NCBI GenBank assembly: GCA_034429215.1
Contig: DAOUGI010000029.1
Span: forward strand, 1-64,000
Direction: 5' to 3'
DNA from: JAFGOG01 sp034429215
Lineage (GTDB): Bacteria > Chloroflexota > Anaerolineae > JAAYZQ01
Length of the DNA stretch: 64,000 nucleotides
Positions 54,073 to 62,227 of this stretch are shown here, piece after piece. Under the pieces are notes generated by a model. The model did not search any database. It saw nothing but the letters and a program-made list of their open reading frames with translations, and was not told where the DNA came from. The translations under genes were made by a program, and so were the position numbers. Each line of letters begins with the position of its first letter. Position 1 is the stretch's first letter.

Positions 54073-57000
54073 ATCTCATCGAGTTTAGTGGCGCACGTCG
54101 TATCCCCCTGATCGGGCGCCAGGAACTGCTCAAAGAGACGGAATGGTATATCGGCCGCGGAGGGGTTCACCTGCTGCATTTTGAGGGAGAGGGCGGCATT
54201 GGCAAGACGGCATTGCTGGGGGCTATTCTGGAACAGAGCCAGCGGGGGAGCGGAGCCGACAGATTGGCCGGATGTCGCGTGGCCAAGGAGGTCGTTGACC
54301 TGTATCATGTGGACGTTCACACTGTCGAGGGGTTGATCCGCAGGATTGTACAGGTATTGGGGGAATGGTCTTTTGGGCAAAGCCGAGAGGTTCTGGCCAC
54401 CCTAGAACAGGCGCGAGCAGCCGGTGATATGGATACGGCCAGCGAGCAGACCAAAAAGCTGGACACGATTTTCCTCGATGAATTCAAGGCTCTGACGGAA
54501 GACGGAGTTGTGCTCGCCTTTGACACGCTGGAGGTGTTGGAGTACGAGCGCGATCCTTTTCATGAAGGGTTGGACGGAGACATGCCGATCCCAAGCGCCG
54601 GCGAGTGGCTGCTGCAATCTTTTTTTGCTGCGCTTCGGGGGAACATTGTCATACTTTTGGCCGGGCGTCCGGGCCGGCTTAAACAACGGTTGGAAGCTCT
54701 ACGCGAACAGAACCCCTACCTCCTGCTCCAACACACCCGGCTGGGGGCCCTTTCGGAGGAGGAAACCAAGGATTACCTGAGGACGATTGCCCAGGCAGAG
54801 GGAAACCGAGGTGACGGGGATGCCGCTGCGCGGCTGTGGGCCTTTGGCGAGGAGCGAAGCGGCGTTGCCCATCTGTTGACTGGGGGCAGGCCGATCTTGT
54901 TGGCACTGGTGGCGGACATGGTGGGGCATGGCTGGATGCTGCCACCGGCCTTTGGCCGCATGCTCGAGGAGCTTCGACAGCGCAGTATGGAGGTGTGGCA
55001 GCGGGAGATGGAGGAGGCGCTGGTCGTCCGCATCCAGGAGAGCCCTACCCCTGTCGGCGAAACGATCCGGGCCATGGCCTGGCTGCGCAAGGGAGCCACA
55101 CCAGAGCTGCTGGCCCGTGTCATGGATCTCAAGACCTCCGGCGGGGAGTGGGATGTGTACACGGTGACCGGATATCTGGATCAGGTGGCCCAACTGGCGC
55201 TGGTCAAAGTTCGACCCGGCGACCGCCGTGTTTTCCTCCACGACGAAATGTACACCCTGCTGGAGAAGCATATCCTCATGAAGACCAGCGACGAGGAAAA
55301 GGATTGTGTCTATGCTTCTATCCGAGAATACTACCGGAACCTGACGCGCGACCTGAAGCGGCGTATCGAGCAGCTCGTCCCTGTGGCTGTGCCGCTCCAC
55401 GCTCGCCTGCGGCAGGCGCTTGCGGAGGAAATGCACTACCGGCTGCGCCACAGTCCACCGATGGGTTTTGCCATGTATTTCTGGCTGGCCGAGGAGGCGC
55501 TGGGGGCGCGAGACATTGAGATGGACATGCTGCTGCGCACCGAGTTCCTGCGCACTATGGGTTTGCTAAAGTCAGGCGACGTGTTCGCCGGTTTTATCCC
55601 GTGCGAAGCAGAGGTGGACACGGCGGTGCGGTGGGGGATGCGGGCACTTTTCCTGCAAGGCGATCCCGAAGCGGCCCTTGGCATCTTTGACCAAGTTCGC
55701 AGGCGATGGGGCAAGGAGGCAGGGACATTGGGGTTGGCCTGGACCCACCTGCAGCTCTACCGGGCCGTGGCCAAGATCAAGCGGGCGGAAGGAAAGGATT
55801 GGCAAGAGGCCAGATCGTTGTTGACGACGGTCGAGCAAAAAGCGAGCGAAGTCCTGAAAACGCCGCCAGAAACACCGGTGGTCAAGGGCCGTCGCTGGCA
55901 GGCCAGGATTCTGAAGGGCCTGGCTCTCAACTATCGGGGGTACCTGGACCGGCAACAAGGCCGATATCTTGGAGCGGTAGAGCACTACCAGGGCTCGGCT
56001 ATGCTGCAGCGGCGGCTGGAGATGGCCGGCCTGGTGCTGACGTTGAATAACCTATCCTACGCGATGGCGCTGACGGGGCAGTCCCATCACGCGCGCCTGC
56101 TTGCCGAAGAAGGGGAGCGCCTCGCCCAACGCAGCGGCCAGAAGTATATGCTGGCCCTCACCCTGAATGTGCGGGCATTGGTGGAGCTGTACGACGATCA
56201 TCACCGGACGGCGTTGAGCTATGCCGATCGGGCCCTGGAGGTGGCGTCGGAGCTGATCACTTTTCGGGTGCAGGGCCTGGTGTATCTGACGCGGGCCAAA
56301 GCGCGCCGTTACCTATGGGATTCGCTCACCGAGGCGGAACGGCATCGTGAGCCCGGGGCCTTTGAGGAGATGCTGAAGGAGGCGAACCAGGCCGCAAACC
56401 TGTTGCGCAACAGCCCTGCCGATCGGGTGGATGCGCTGCTGGAGCGGGGATGTGTCTACCGGGAGATGGCGCGCGCGCAGTATCAGCTTGGTAGAAAAGA
56501 AGAGGCGGAGGAACTGGCCGACAAGAGCCGCAAGGATCTGGAGAGAGCCACAACCCTGGCGGGTGCGATCGGCCTGGTGGGCCAGCAGGCGCTGGCTTGG
56601 ACTAATCTGGGCTGGCTGTTGTATTACGTCGGCCAGGCAGAGGCCGTGCCGGAAGCCCTGCGGCAAGCAACGCTGCTGCTGCCTGAGGAGTATCTCTTTC
56701 CTGCCCAGGGAGCGATGCCGCCGATGGCCCAGCACCAACGAAAGAGTGAAGCAACCTTACCCTATTGGAGCACGTTGGGCAAGATAGAGATGCTCAAAGC
56801 TTACCTGGCGCTGGATCAGGTAACAGATCCCAAGGAGTCAAACTCACCCCCATTTGGGCAGGAACTTGCAGAGAACCCTTCAGTACCTGTGGAGTCCGAA
56901 CCGGCTTTGCTAGCTGCAGTGCGGCACATTAGCCTGTCGCTGGCTTACGACGAGCTGGTGGCGGATCAGTACTTCGATCTGACCAGGGCCGAAGAAGGCC

Positions 57001-57149
57001 TGCATAAACGGACCTTGCACGACAACCTGAGCATCAGGATGCTGCACAAATACGCGCAGCAGGCTGCCGAAGAGCAGGGCCTGAAACGACCCACTCGCTA
57101 CCAGGAGTTTTTGAACCGGATGTTTGGGCCGCCGGATCTGTGGGTGTGA
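54069..57149 (+). CDS. STAND-type NTPase with TPR-like C-terminal half
   Basis: 1,026 residues. A P-loop at 40-47 (GEGGIGKT), Walker B near 147 (GVVLAFDTLEVLE) and VILLAGRPGRLKQRLEAL form the NTPase core. A winged-helix-like stretch (RAMAWLRKGATPELLARVMD) follows, and residues about 580-1000 are TPR-like helical pairs (LNYRGYLDRQQGRYLGAVEH, LNNLSYAMALTGQSHHARLL). This is the layout of STAND signalling ATPases that oligomerise on ligand sensing. The start ATG overlaps the previous stop (ATGA) and has GGGAGGG. No effector domain (nuclease, TIR, protease) is visible in the protein itself. Confidence 0.85.
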   Translation: MNLIEFSGARRIPLIGRQELLKETEWYIGRGGVHLLHFEGEGGIGKTALLGAILEQSQRGSGADRLAGCRVAKEVVDLYHVDVHTVEGLIRRIVQVLGEWSFGQSREVLATLEQARAAGDMDTASEQTKKLDTIFLDEFKALTEDGVVLAFDTLEVLEYERDPFHEGLDGDMPIPSAGEWLLQSFFAALRGNIVILLAGRPGRLKQRLEALREQNPYLLLQHTRLGALSEEETKDYLRTIAQAEGNRGDGDAAARLWAFGEERSGVAHLLTGGRPILLALVADMVGHGWMLPPAFGRMLEELRQRSMEVWQREMEEALVVRIQESPTPVGETIRAMAWLRKGATPELLARVMDLKTSGGEWDVYTVTGYLDQVAQLALVKVRPGDRRVFLHDEMYTLLEKHILMKTSDEEKDCVYASIREYYRNLTRDLKRRIEQLVPVAVPLHARLRQALAEEMHYRLRHSPPMGFAMYFWLAEEALGARDIEMDMLLRTEFLRTMGLLKSGDVFAGFIPCEAEVDTAVRWGMRALFLQGDPEAALGIFDQVRRRWGKEAGTLGLAWTHLQLYRAVAKIKRAEGKDWQEARSLLTTVEQKASEVLKTPPETPVVKGRRWQARILKGLALNYRGYLDRQQGRYLGAVEHYQGSAMLQRRLEMAGLVLTLNNLSYAMALTGQSHHARLLAEEGERLAQRSGQKYMLALTLNVRALVELYDDHHRTALSYADRALEVASELITFRVQGLVYLTRAKARRYLWDSLTEAERHREPGAFEEMLKEANQAANLLRNSPADRVDALLERGCVYREMARAQYQLGRKEEAEELADKSRKDLERATTLAGAIGLVGQQALAWTNLGWLLYYVGQAEAVPEALRQATLLLPEEYLFPAQGAMPPMAQHQRKSEATLPYWSTLGKIEMLKAYLALDQVTDPKESNSPPFGQELAENPSVPVESEPALLAAVRHISLSLAYDELVADQYFDLTRAEEGLHKRTLHDNLSIRMLHKYAQQAAEEQGLKRPTRYQEFLNRMFGPPDLWV

Positions 57150-57264
57150 ATGGAGCCGCTGAGGCACAGAGTGGAGATTGCGAGGGCGGAAGGGCTGAAG
57201 GGAAGCAGGCGGGTCTAGTACCACAGGGTAGCATTCTAATCCTAGAGATACACCCCCTAGAGGA

Positions 57265-57293
57265 TTGGATCAGACTGACAGAAATGGTACAAT
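57265..57293 (+). promoter_or_regulatory. Promoter of the radical SAM gene
   Basis: TTGGAT (57265-57270), 17 bp, TACAAT (57288-57293) with TGG before the -10. CAGACT (57271) and AGTCTG (57300) form a 6-bp inverted repeat around the -10 that could be an operator. Confidence 0.7.
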
Positions 57294-57321
57294 AACGCTA
57301 GTCTGACCAATAGGGGATGAC

Positions 57322-59028
57322 ATGCGGCATAATGCGGCTAAAAATCGATCGGTGCTCTATGCCTCGATGCCTGATCTACGATTGGGCCAGTGTGATTGTG
57401 ACTGTGCTTGTGATCTGAGCATGGGCGAGGGCCGGCAGGCCGGCAGATACATCCGGCCCAGGATAGATCCGGTGCAGGGTAGCTCGCCCTTTCGGCCTAT
57501 AGTGGTGGGATCCCCGTCTGCAACTGTGTTCCTCGATTGCGATTGCGCCTGCGCCTCTGAGCGATCCGTTGCCCTGGCGGCTCAAGGTCAGGGAAACTCT
57601 GTCCCTGCGTTGGATTGTGATTGCGCCTGCGCCGCCGACGTGACCCGCGAACCGGCAGGGCAGACCATTGCCGGTCTATGGATCAAGGAGAGGCAGATCG
57701 TGTCGATGCCGGTGGGCGATGGATGGCAGGCGTGTTTCAATCCTGCCGGGCCGGTTGGGGTGTCGGCGTTGAACGCAGAAGCCGGCCAGGTCCTGGCTGC
57801 TTTTGATTCACCGGTCACGCTCAGAGGGGCCGTTGCCCGCCTGGCAGGGATGTCGACGGCCACGGCCTTGGAGGCGACACAAGAGCTGGTCCAGATCGGA
57901 TTGTTGCACCCAGTAGAAGGCGGCGTTACCACGCCCTTGCAGGGATCGTCCGGCCGCCCTTCGACCCTGTCTGCTTGGCTGCACGTCGTCGAAGCTTGCA
58001 ACCTGAGGTGCCCCTATTGCTACGTTCGCAAGCAGCCGCAGACGATGGCGTGGGAGGTAGGTCGCCAGACGGTCGACCGGCTGGTGGAGATGGCCACCCG
58101 TCACGGATATACCTCACTGAAACTCAAATACGCGGGAGGGGAGCCCACGCTAAACTTTGCCCTGGTCGAGGCGCTGCATGATTATGCCGCACAGAGGATG
58201 GCGGATGCGGGCCTGATGCTGGAGGAGGTCCTCCTGACCAATGGGGTGGGGGTGACCGATGCGATGCTCGATTTCGTCAGCCGGGCGGGGATGCGGTTGA
58301 TGGTTTCCCTGGACGGAGGGCCGGAAACTCATGACCGGCTGAGGGCCATGCCCGATGGGGGGAGTACCTATGCGGCCGTGACCGACACGGTGGAACGAGC
58401 CGTGGAACGAGGGCTAAGGCCCAACATCTCGATAACGGTTACGTCGCTAAACCTGGACGGAGCCGGCGAGGCGGTGGCTTTTGCGCTGGAACGGGCCCTG
58501 CCGTTCAATGTGAATTTCTACCGGGAGTGCACTCCGCATCCGGGCAAGGGCCGGTCGACCCGCGGCCCGCTGAGCCCCAGCCCGGCCCAACTGCTGGAGA
58601 CGATGCAGGGCATTTTGGCCATTGTTCAGGCCCATCCAACCTATCCGCTGCCTCTGACGGGCATCCTGGATCGCACCCGGCTGGATATCCCCCACAGCCA
58701 CGCCTGCTCGGCCGGGCAGGACTATCTAGTGGTGGGCACGGCCGGGCAGGTATCGGCGTGCCAGATGCTGATGGAAGAACCGTGGACGACGCTGGCCGAC
58801 GAGGATCCGCTGTGCACAGTGCGGCGGCGAGGGGAGGAACTGTTCAGGTCGGTCGACGACGATGCCGAGTGCGGCGCCTGTGCGTGGCGTGCGGCGTGCA
58901 GCGGGGGGTGTCCGCTGCTGCGCAAGAGTGCGTTGCACGGGGATTATTGCCAGGTGTACCAGGCGCTGTTCCCGGAGCTGGTGCAGTTGGAGGCAAAGCG
59001 GCTGATCGGACAGATTGATAGATCCTAA
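57322..59028 (+). CDS. Radical SAM/SPASM enzyme with N-terminal CDCAC repeats
   Basis: 568 residues. The radical SAM cluster motif is C226, C230, C233 (EACNLRCPYCYV), GGEP follows, and the SPASM region has CSAGQDYLVVGTAGQVSACQ and CGACAWRAACSGGCPLL. Residues about 135-205 resemble a PqqD-type RiPP recognition element. Unusually, the first 105 residues carry three cysteine clusters: CDCDCAC (C24-C30), DCDCAC (C73-C77) and DCDCAC (C99-C103), joined by low-complexity linkers. These look like substrate core peptides fused to their maturase, or like metal-binding knots. An AGGGGATGAC precedes the ATG; ATGs at 57367 or 57421 would remove part or all of the first motif. Confidence 0.88.
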   Translation: MRHNAAKNRSVLYASMPDLRLGQCDCDCACDLSMGEGRQAGRYIRPRIDPVQGSSPFRPIVVGSPSATVFLDCDCACASERSVALAAQGQGNSVPALDCDCACAADVTREPAGQTIAGLWIKERQIVSMPVGDGWQACFNPAGPVGVSALNAEAGQVLAAFDSPVTLRGAVARLAGMSTATALEATQELVQIGLLHPVEGGVTTPLQGSSGRPSTLSAWLHVVEACNLRCPYCYVRKQPQTMAWEVGRQTVDRLVEMATRHGYTSLKLKYAGGEPTLNFALVEALHDYAAQRMADAGLMLEEVLLTNGVGVTDAMLDFVSRAGMRLMVSLDGGPETHDRLRAMPDGGSTYAAVTDTVERAVERGLRPNISITVTSLNLDGAGEAVAFALERALPFNVNFYRECTPHPGKGRSTRGPLSPSPAQLLETMQGILAIVQAHPTYPLPLTGILDRTRLDIPHSHACSAGQDYLVVGTAGQVSACQMLMEEPWTTLADEDPLCTVRRRGEELFRSVDDDAECGACAWRAACSGGCPLLRKSALHGDYCQVYQALFPELVQLEAKRLIGQIDRS

Positions 59029-59090
59029 GGGCAAATGGATTCTGTCGAAGGCGGCCGCTTCCGGTAAGGTGAAGCGTCTAGCGGACAGCA

Positions 59091-59123
59091 AGAAACCCGG
59101 TTTCGCCAAGAAACCGGGTTTCT
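59091..59123. repeat. Inverted repeat, GAAACCGGGTTT family (copy 3)
   Basis: AGAAACCCGGTTTC and GAAACCGGGTTTCT in opposite orientation separated by a few bases, between the convergent radical SAM and sulfotransferase genes; it may double as a terminator. Confidence 0.8.
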
Positions 59124-59139
59124 GATTTGAGACGTTCGT

Positions 59140-59709
59140 TTATGCGCGCTGGCGGTAGAGCATCTGGTCGACGGAGGCGGTCATGGCGTCAACGTCGAGC
59201 CCGCTGCCGAGGAAGGCGTTGATCTGCTCGGCTTGCTCACGAGGGCTGGCGATGACCTGGTGGTAGGTGATGTACAGGACGTCGATGTTGGGTTGTTTGG
59301 CCAGCCAGGCTTCGACCTGCTGGAGGTGGCGGCGGTAGAGGTCGGCCATTTTGTTGTCCGCGACGGTGTCGGTGGGCTCGTTGCGGCGGATGAGCATCTG
59401 GCGCTGGGAGGCCAGGACTTCTTCGATTTTGCGACGCATGAAGATGATTTTGTAATGATAGCCGCCCGGCAGGTGCTTGAGGAGGGCAGAGATCATTTTG
59501 ACGACCTTGCCCTGGGCATCCTCGAGCCAGGAGGGATCCTGCTCGATCTGCTTGACCTGCTCAAATTCGTAGTAGCCCTTGGGGTTGTCGTCGTCGGCGG
59601 TGCGGATGTTGTCGGTCAGAAGCGGCAGGCCGCCAGCCTGAAGCATGTTCATCATCATCGATGTGCCGGAGCGGGGCAGGCCCGACACGATTATTACTGA
59701 CTTGCTCAC
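59140..59709 (-). CDS. Sulfotransferase-family protein
   Basis: 189 residues starting at GTG 59709 (AGGGAGGA 9 nt upstream); a longer frame from 59778 begins upstream of the predicted -10 and is rejected. VIIVSGLPRSGTSMMMNMLQ is the 5'-phosphosulfate binding loop of sulfotransferases, and YKIIFMRRKIEEVLASQRQM the 3'-phosphate region. Members sulfate metabolites, glycans or peptides using PAPS. It is about 60 residues shorter than many members. It converges on the radical SAM gene but has its own promoter, so a functional link is speculative. Confidence 0.85.
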   Translation of the reverse strand: MSKSVIIVSGLPRSGTSMMMNMLQAGGLPLLTDNIRTADDDNPKGYYEFEQVKQIEQDPSWLEDAQGKVVKMISALLKHLPGGYHYKIIFMRRKIEEVLASQRQMLIRRNEPTDTVADNKMADLYRRHLQQVEAWLAKQPNIDVLYITYHQVIASPREQAEQINAFLGSGLDVDAMTASVDQMLYRQRA

Positions 59710-59739
59710 AGTTGTGGTTCCTCCCTTTGTAGTATAAGG

Positions 59740-59748
59740 ATTGTACCA
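59740..59748 (-). promoter_or_regulatory. Extended -10 of the sulfotransferase gene
   Basis: Minus-strand TGGTACAAT; no -35 consensus at the usual distance. Confidence 0.6.
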
Positions 59749-59840
59749 CAAAGAGCGACAGAAGAGAAAAATGCCCAAGCCTCCCGCAGACCTTGCCTGC
59801 GGGAGGCTTGTCCTAAGAAGAAAGGATGGCGCGGCGAAAG

Positions 59841-60167
59841 CTAGCGAGTGTAGCCTAGGCCAAGGTCTTCGTCATAGCCTAGCTCGTCTTTGGCGGCGTC
59901 GCTCATCATGGAGGGATGCCAGGGCGGGCTCCAGACGAGGTCGACGTCCACCTTTTCTATGCCGGGCAGGCGGGCCAGCTCGGCGCGGACGTCGCGAATC
60001 ATCTGAGGGCCCATGGGGCAACCAGGGCTGGTGAGGGTCAGGTCGACGTGGACGTGGGTCCCGTCCAGGTCGAGGCCGCGGATGAGGCCCAGGTCAAGAA
60101 TGTTTACGCCAATCTCGGGATCAAAGACCTGTTTTAGGGCGGTCAGGATTTCATCTTTGGTTGGCAT
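59841..60167 (-). CDS. sufT: SufT/MIP18-family Fe-S assembly factor
   Basis: 108 residues of the DUF59/PaaD-like family: TALKQVFDPEIGVNILDLGL, LTLTSPGCPMGPQMIRDV and VWSPPWHPSMMSDAAKDELG. The Cys in SPGCP is conserved. Such proteins help mature Fe-S enzymes and are a standard member of suf operons in several phyla. It is the last gene of this operon, 3 bp after the Rieske gene. Confidence 0.92.
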   Translation of the reverse strand: MPTKDEILTALKQVFDPEIGVNILDLGLIRGLDLDGTHVHVDLTLTSPGCPMGPQMIRDVRAELARLPGIEKVDVDLVWSPPWHPSMMSDAAKDELGYDEDLGLGYTR

Positions 60168-60170
60168 CGC

Positions 60171-60479
60171 TTACTCTACCTCTATGAATATGTCGCCATT
60201 CTGGACCTTGACTTGGTAGGTGGGAAGAGGAAGAATGGCAGGTAAGGCCAGGACGGAGCCGGTGCGGACGTCGAAGCGGGCGCCGTGACGGGGGCACTCG
60301 ATGGCGTGACCGTCGAGGCTGCCCTGGTCAAGCGGGGCGTCGTCGTGGGTGCAGAAGTTGGCGATGGCATAGATGTGGCCGTCGACGTTGCACAGGGCGA
60401 TCTCTTGATCGTCCGGCTCGACAACCTTGACGGTGCCGGGCGGGACGTCGGCGAGCTTGGCTGCTTTGAGGAGGGGCAT
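60171..60479 (-). CDS. Rieske [2Fe-2S] ferredoxin-like protein
   Basis: About 102 residues with both Rieske ligand pairs: FCTHDDAPL (C, H) and ECPRHGARFDVRTG (C, H). Length and motif match the small NirD/BphF-type Rieske ferredoxins. The ATG at 60479 has GGAG 8 nt upstream; an in-frame start at 60497 is less likely. Such genes are common in suf operons of this order and may supply electrons or report on cluster assembly. Confidence 0.92.
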   Translation of the reverse strand: MPLLKAAKLADVPPGTVKVVEPDDQEIALCNVDGHIYAIANFCTHDDAPLDQGSLDGHAIECPRHGARFDVRTGSVLALPAILPLPTYQVKVQNGDIFIEVE

Positions 60480-60499
60480 TAGCTTTTCTCCTTGCAAGC

Positions 60500-60523
60500 G
60501 GGCGCACGGTCGTGCGTCTTTAC
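60500..60523. repeat. GC palindrome repeat (copy 5, degenerate)
   Basis: GGGCGCACGGTCGTGCGTC followed by TTTAC, in the 66-bp sufU-Rieske gap. It resembles the copy at 48238 with two substitutions breaking the palindrome. Confidence 0.6.
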
Positions 60524-60545
60524 GGAGCGACAGGAGGGCGAGGTG

Positions 60546-60965
60546 CTACCAATCATCTTCTGTGTCGTCGGTAGCCGCCTCGTCGGTATCGCCGGATAGG
60601 CCGTAGACGCCGGCCTTGACTACTTTGAGGGGCAGCAGGGCGCATTTGAGGCGGACGGGGCCCAGGTCCAGGCCCATCTCGTCCATGACATCATCTTTGG
60701 TGAGAGCTTTGATGTCGTCCAGTTTTTTGCCGACGATCAGGTCGCTGAGCATGGAGGCGGAGGCCTTGCTGATGGCGCAGCCTACGCCGGAAAAGCGGAC
60801 GTCCTTGACAGTCTGGCCGTCGTCGTCGAGGTCGATGTCAAAGCGCACTCGGTCGCCACACAGGGGATTGTGGTCCTCGTGGGTGATGTCGGGGCATTCG
60901 AGGGTGCCGTAGTGGTGCGGATGGGTATAGTGTTCCAGGATCTCTTCGCGGTAGAAATCGTCCAT
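60546..60965 (-). CDS. sufU: Fe-S scaffold/sulfur-transfer protein SufU
   Basis: 139 residues. Zinc/cluster ligands appear in NPLCGD, GVGCAISKASASML and RLKCALLPL, with the conserved Asp in CGD; the about 18-residue insertion that distinguishes SufU from IscU is present (LIVGKKLDDIKALTKDDVMD). SufU receives sulfur from SufS. An acidic tail (DTDEAATDDTEDDW) follows. It is 8 bp after sufS. Confidence 0.94.
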   Translation of the reverse strand: MDDFYREEILEHYTHPHHYGTLECPDITHEDHNPLCGDRVRFDIDLDDDGQTVKDVRFSGVGCAISKASASMLSDLIVGKKLDDIKALTKDDVMDEMGLDLGPVRLKCALLPLKVVKAGVYGLSGDTDEAATDDTEDDW

Positions 60966-60973
60966 GATCTTGC

Positions 60974-62224
60974 CTATGCGAGTCCGAATATGCGGCGGGC
61001 CTTGAGCAGCGCTTCGACCAGGATGTCGATCTCTTGCTCGAGGTTATAGATGTAAAAGCTGGCGCGAGCCATGGCCGGCACGCCATAGTGCTCGACTAGG
61101 GGTTGGGCGCAGTGGTGGCCGGCGCGGACGGCGACGCCCTCGTGGTCGAGGATGGAGGCCAGGTCATGGGGGTGGATCAGCAGCTCGCCGTCCTTGATCA
61201 GGTTAAAGCTGACGACGCCGCCTCGCTCCGGGGCGGGCGGGCCGTAGATGTGCAGATCGGGCACGACGGACAGGCGCTCGAGGGCGTAGGCGGCCAACTC
61301 CTGCTCACGGGCGTGGACGTGGTCCATGCCGAGGTTGGTCAAGTAGTCGATGGCGGCGGCCAGGCCGATGGCGTGGGCAATGTTGGGGGTGCCGGCCTCG
61401 AACTTGTGGGGCGGCTCGGCCCACTCGCTGGCACGCAGGCCGACGGTCTTGATCATGTCGCCGCCGCCCAGGAAGGGGGGCATGGCCTCGAGGATGGCGC
61501 GACGGGCCCACAGGACGCCGATGCCGGTGGGCCCCAGCATTTTGTGGCCGGAAAAGGCCAAGAAGTCGGCGTCGAGGGCGCGAACGTCGACCGGGAGGTG
61601 GGGCACGCTCTGGGCGCCGTCCACCAGCAGCAGGGCGCCGGCGGCGTGAGCCCGAGCGGCGATGCCGGCGACGGGGTTGATGGTGCCCAGGACGTTGGAC
61701 ATACCGGTGACGCCGACCAGCTTGACCCGCCCGCCGTGGGCGGACAGGAGGCGATCGAGGTCATCGAGAAGCAGCCGGCCCTGGGCGTCGAGGCCGATGA
61801 ACTCGAGTTGGGCGCCGGTGGCCTGGACCAGGAGCTGCCAAGGGACCAGGTTGGAGTGGTGCTCCATCTCGGTCAGGATGATGACGTCACCGGAGCGAAG
61901 GTTGGCATGACCCCAGGAATAGGCGACCAGATTGATCGCTTCGGTGGTGTTGCGGACAAAGACGACCTCGCGCGGGCCGCGAGCGTTAATAAAGCGGCCG
62001 ACCTTGCGGCGGGCGTCCTCGTAGGCCTCGGTGGCCTCTTCGGCCAGGGTGTGGACGCCGCGGTGGATGTTGGCGTTGTAGCGACGGTAGTAGTCGTCCA
62101 TGGCCTGGATGACCGCCTCGGGCTTTTGCGAGGTGGCGGCGTTGTCCAGGTAGACCAAAGGCTTGCCGTGGACCTGGCGGGACAGGATGGGAAAATCGGC
62201 ACGGATCGATTGTGGGTTTAACAT
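60974..62224 (-). CDS. sufS: Cysteine desulfurase SufS
   Basis: 416 residues of the group II desulfurases: FPILSRQVHGKPLVYLDNAA, the PLP-lysine in FLAFSGHKMLGPTGIGVLW, and the catalytic Cys in RAGHHCAQP. It abstracts sulfur from cysteine as a persulfide for SufU. It is 3 bp after sufD. Confidence 0.96.
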   Translation of the reverse strand: MLNPQSIRADFPILSRQVHGKPLVYLDNAATSQKPEAVIQAMDDYYRRYNANIHRGVHTLAEEATEAYEDARRKVGRFINARGPREVVFVRNTTEAINLVAYSWGHANLRSGDVIILTEMEHHSNLVPWQLLVQATGAQLEFIGLDAQGRLLLDDLDRLLSAHGGRVKLVGVTGMSNVLGTINPVAGIAARAHAAGALLLVDGAQSVPHLPVDVRALDADFLAFSGHKMLGPTGIGVLWARRAILEAMPPFLGGGDMIKTVGLRASEWAEPPHKFEAGTPNIAHAIGLAAAIDYLTNLGMDHVHAREQELAAYALERLSVVPDLHIYGPPAPERGGVVSFNLIKDGELLIHPHDLASILDHEGVAVRAGHHCAQPLVEHYGVPAMARASFYIYNLEQEIDILVEALLKARRIFGLA

Positions 62225-62227
62225 TTG

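Noticed and set aside
59710..59778. Earlier start of the sulfotransferase
   Set aside because: It lies upstream of the TGGTACAAT -10 box, and the extension interrupts the usual short N-terminus before the PAPS loop.
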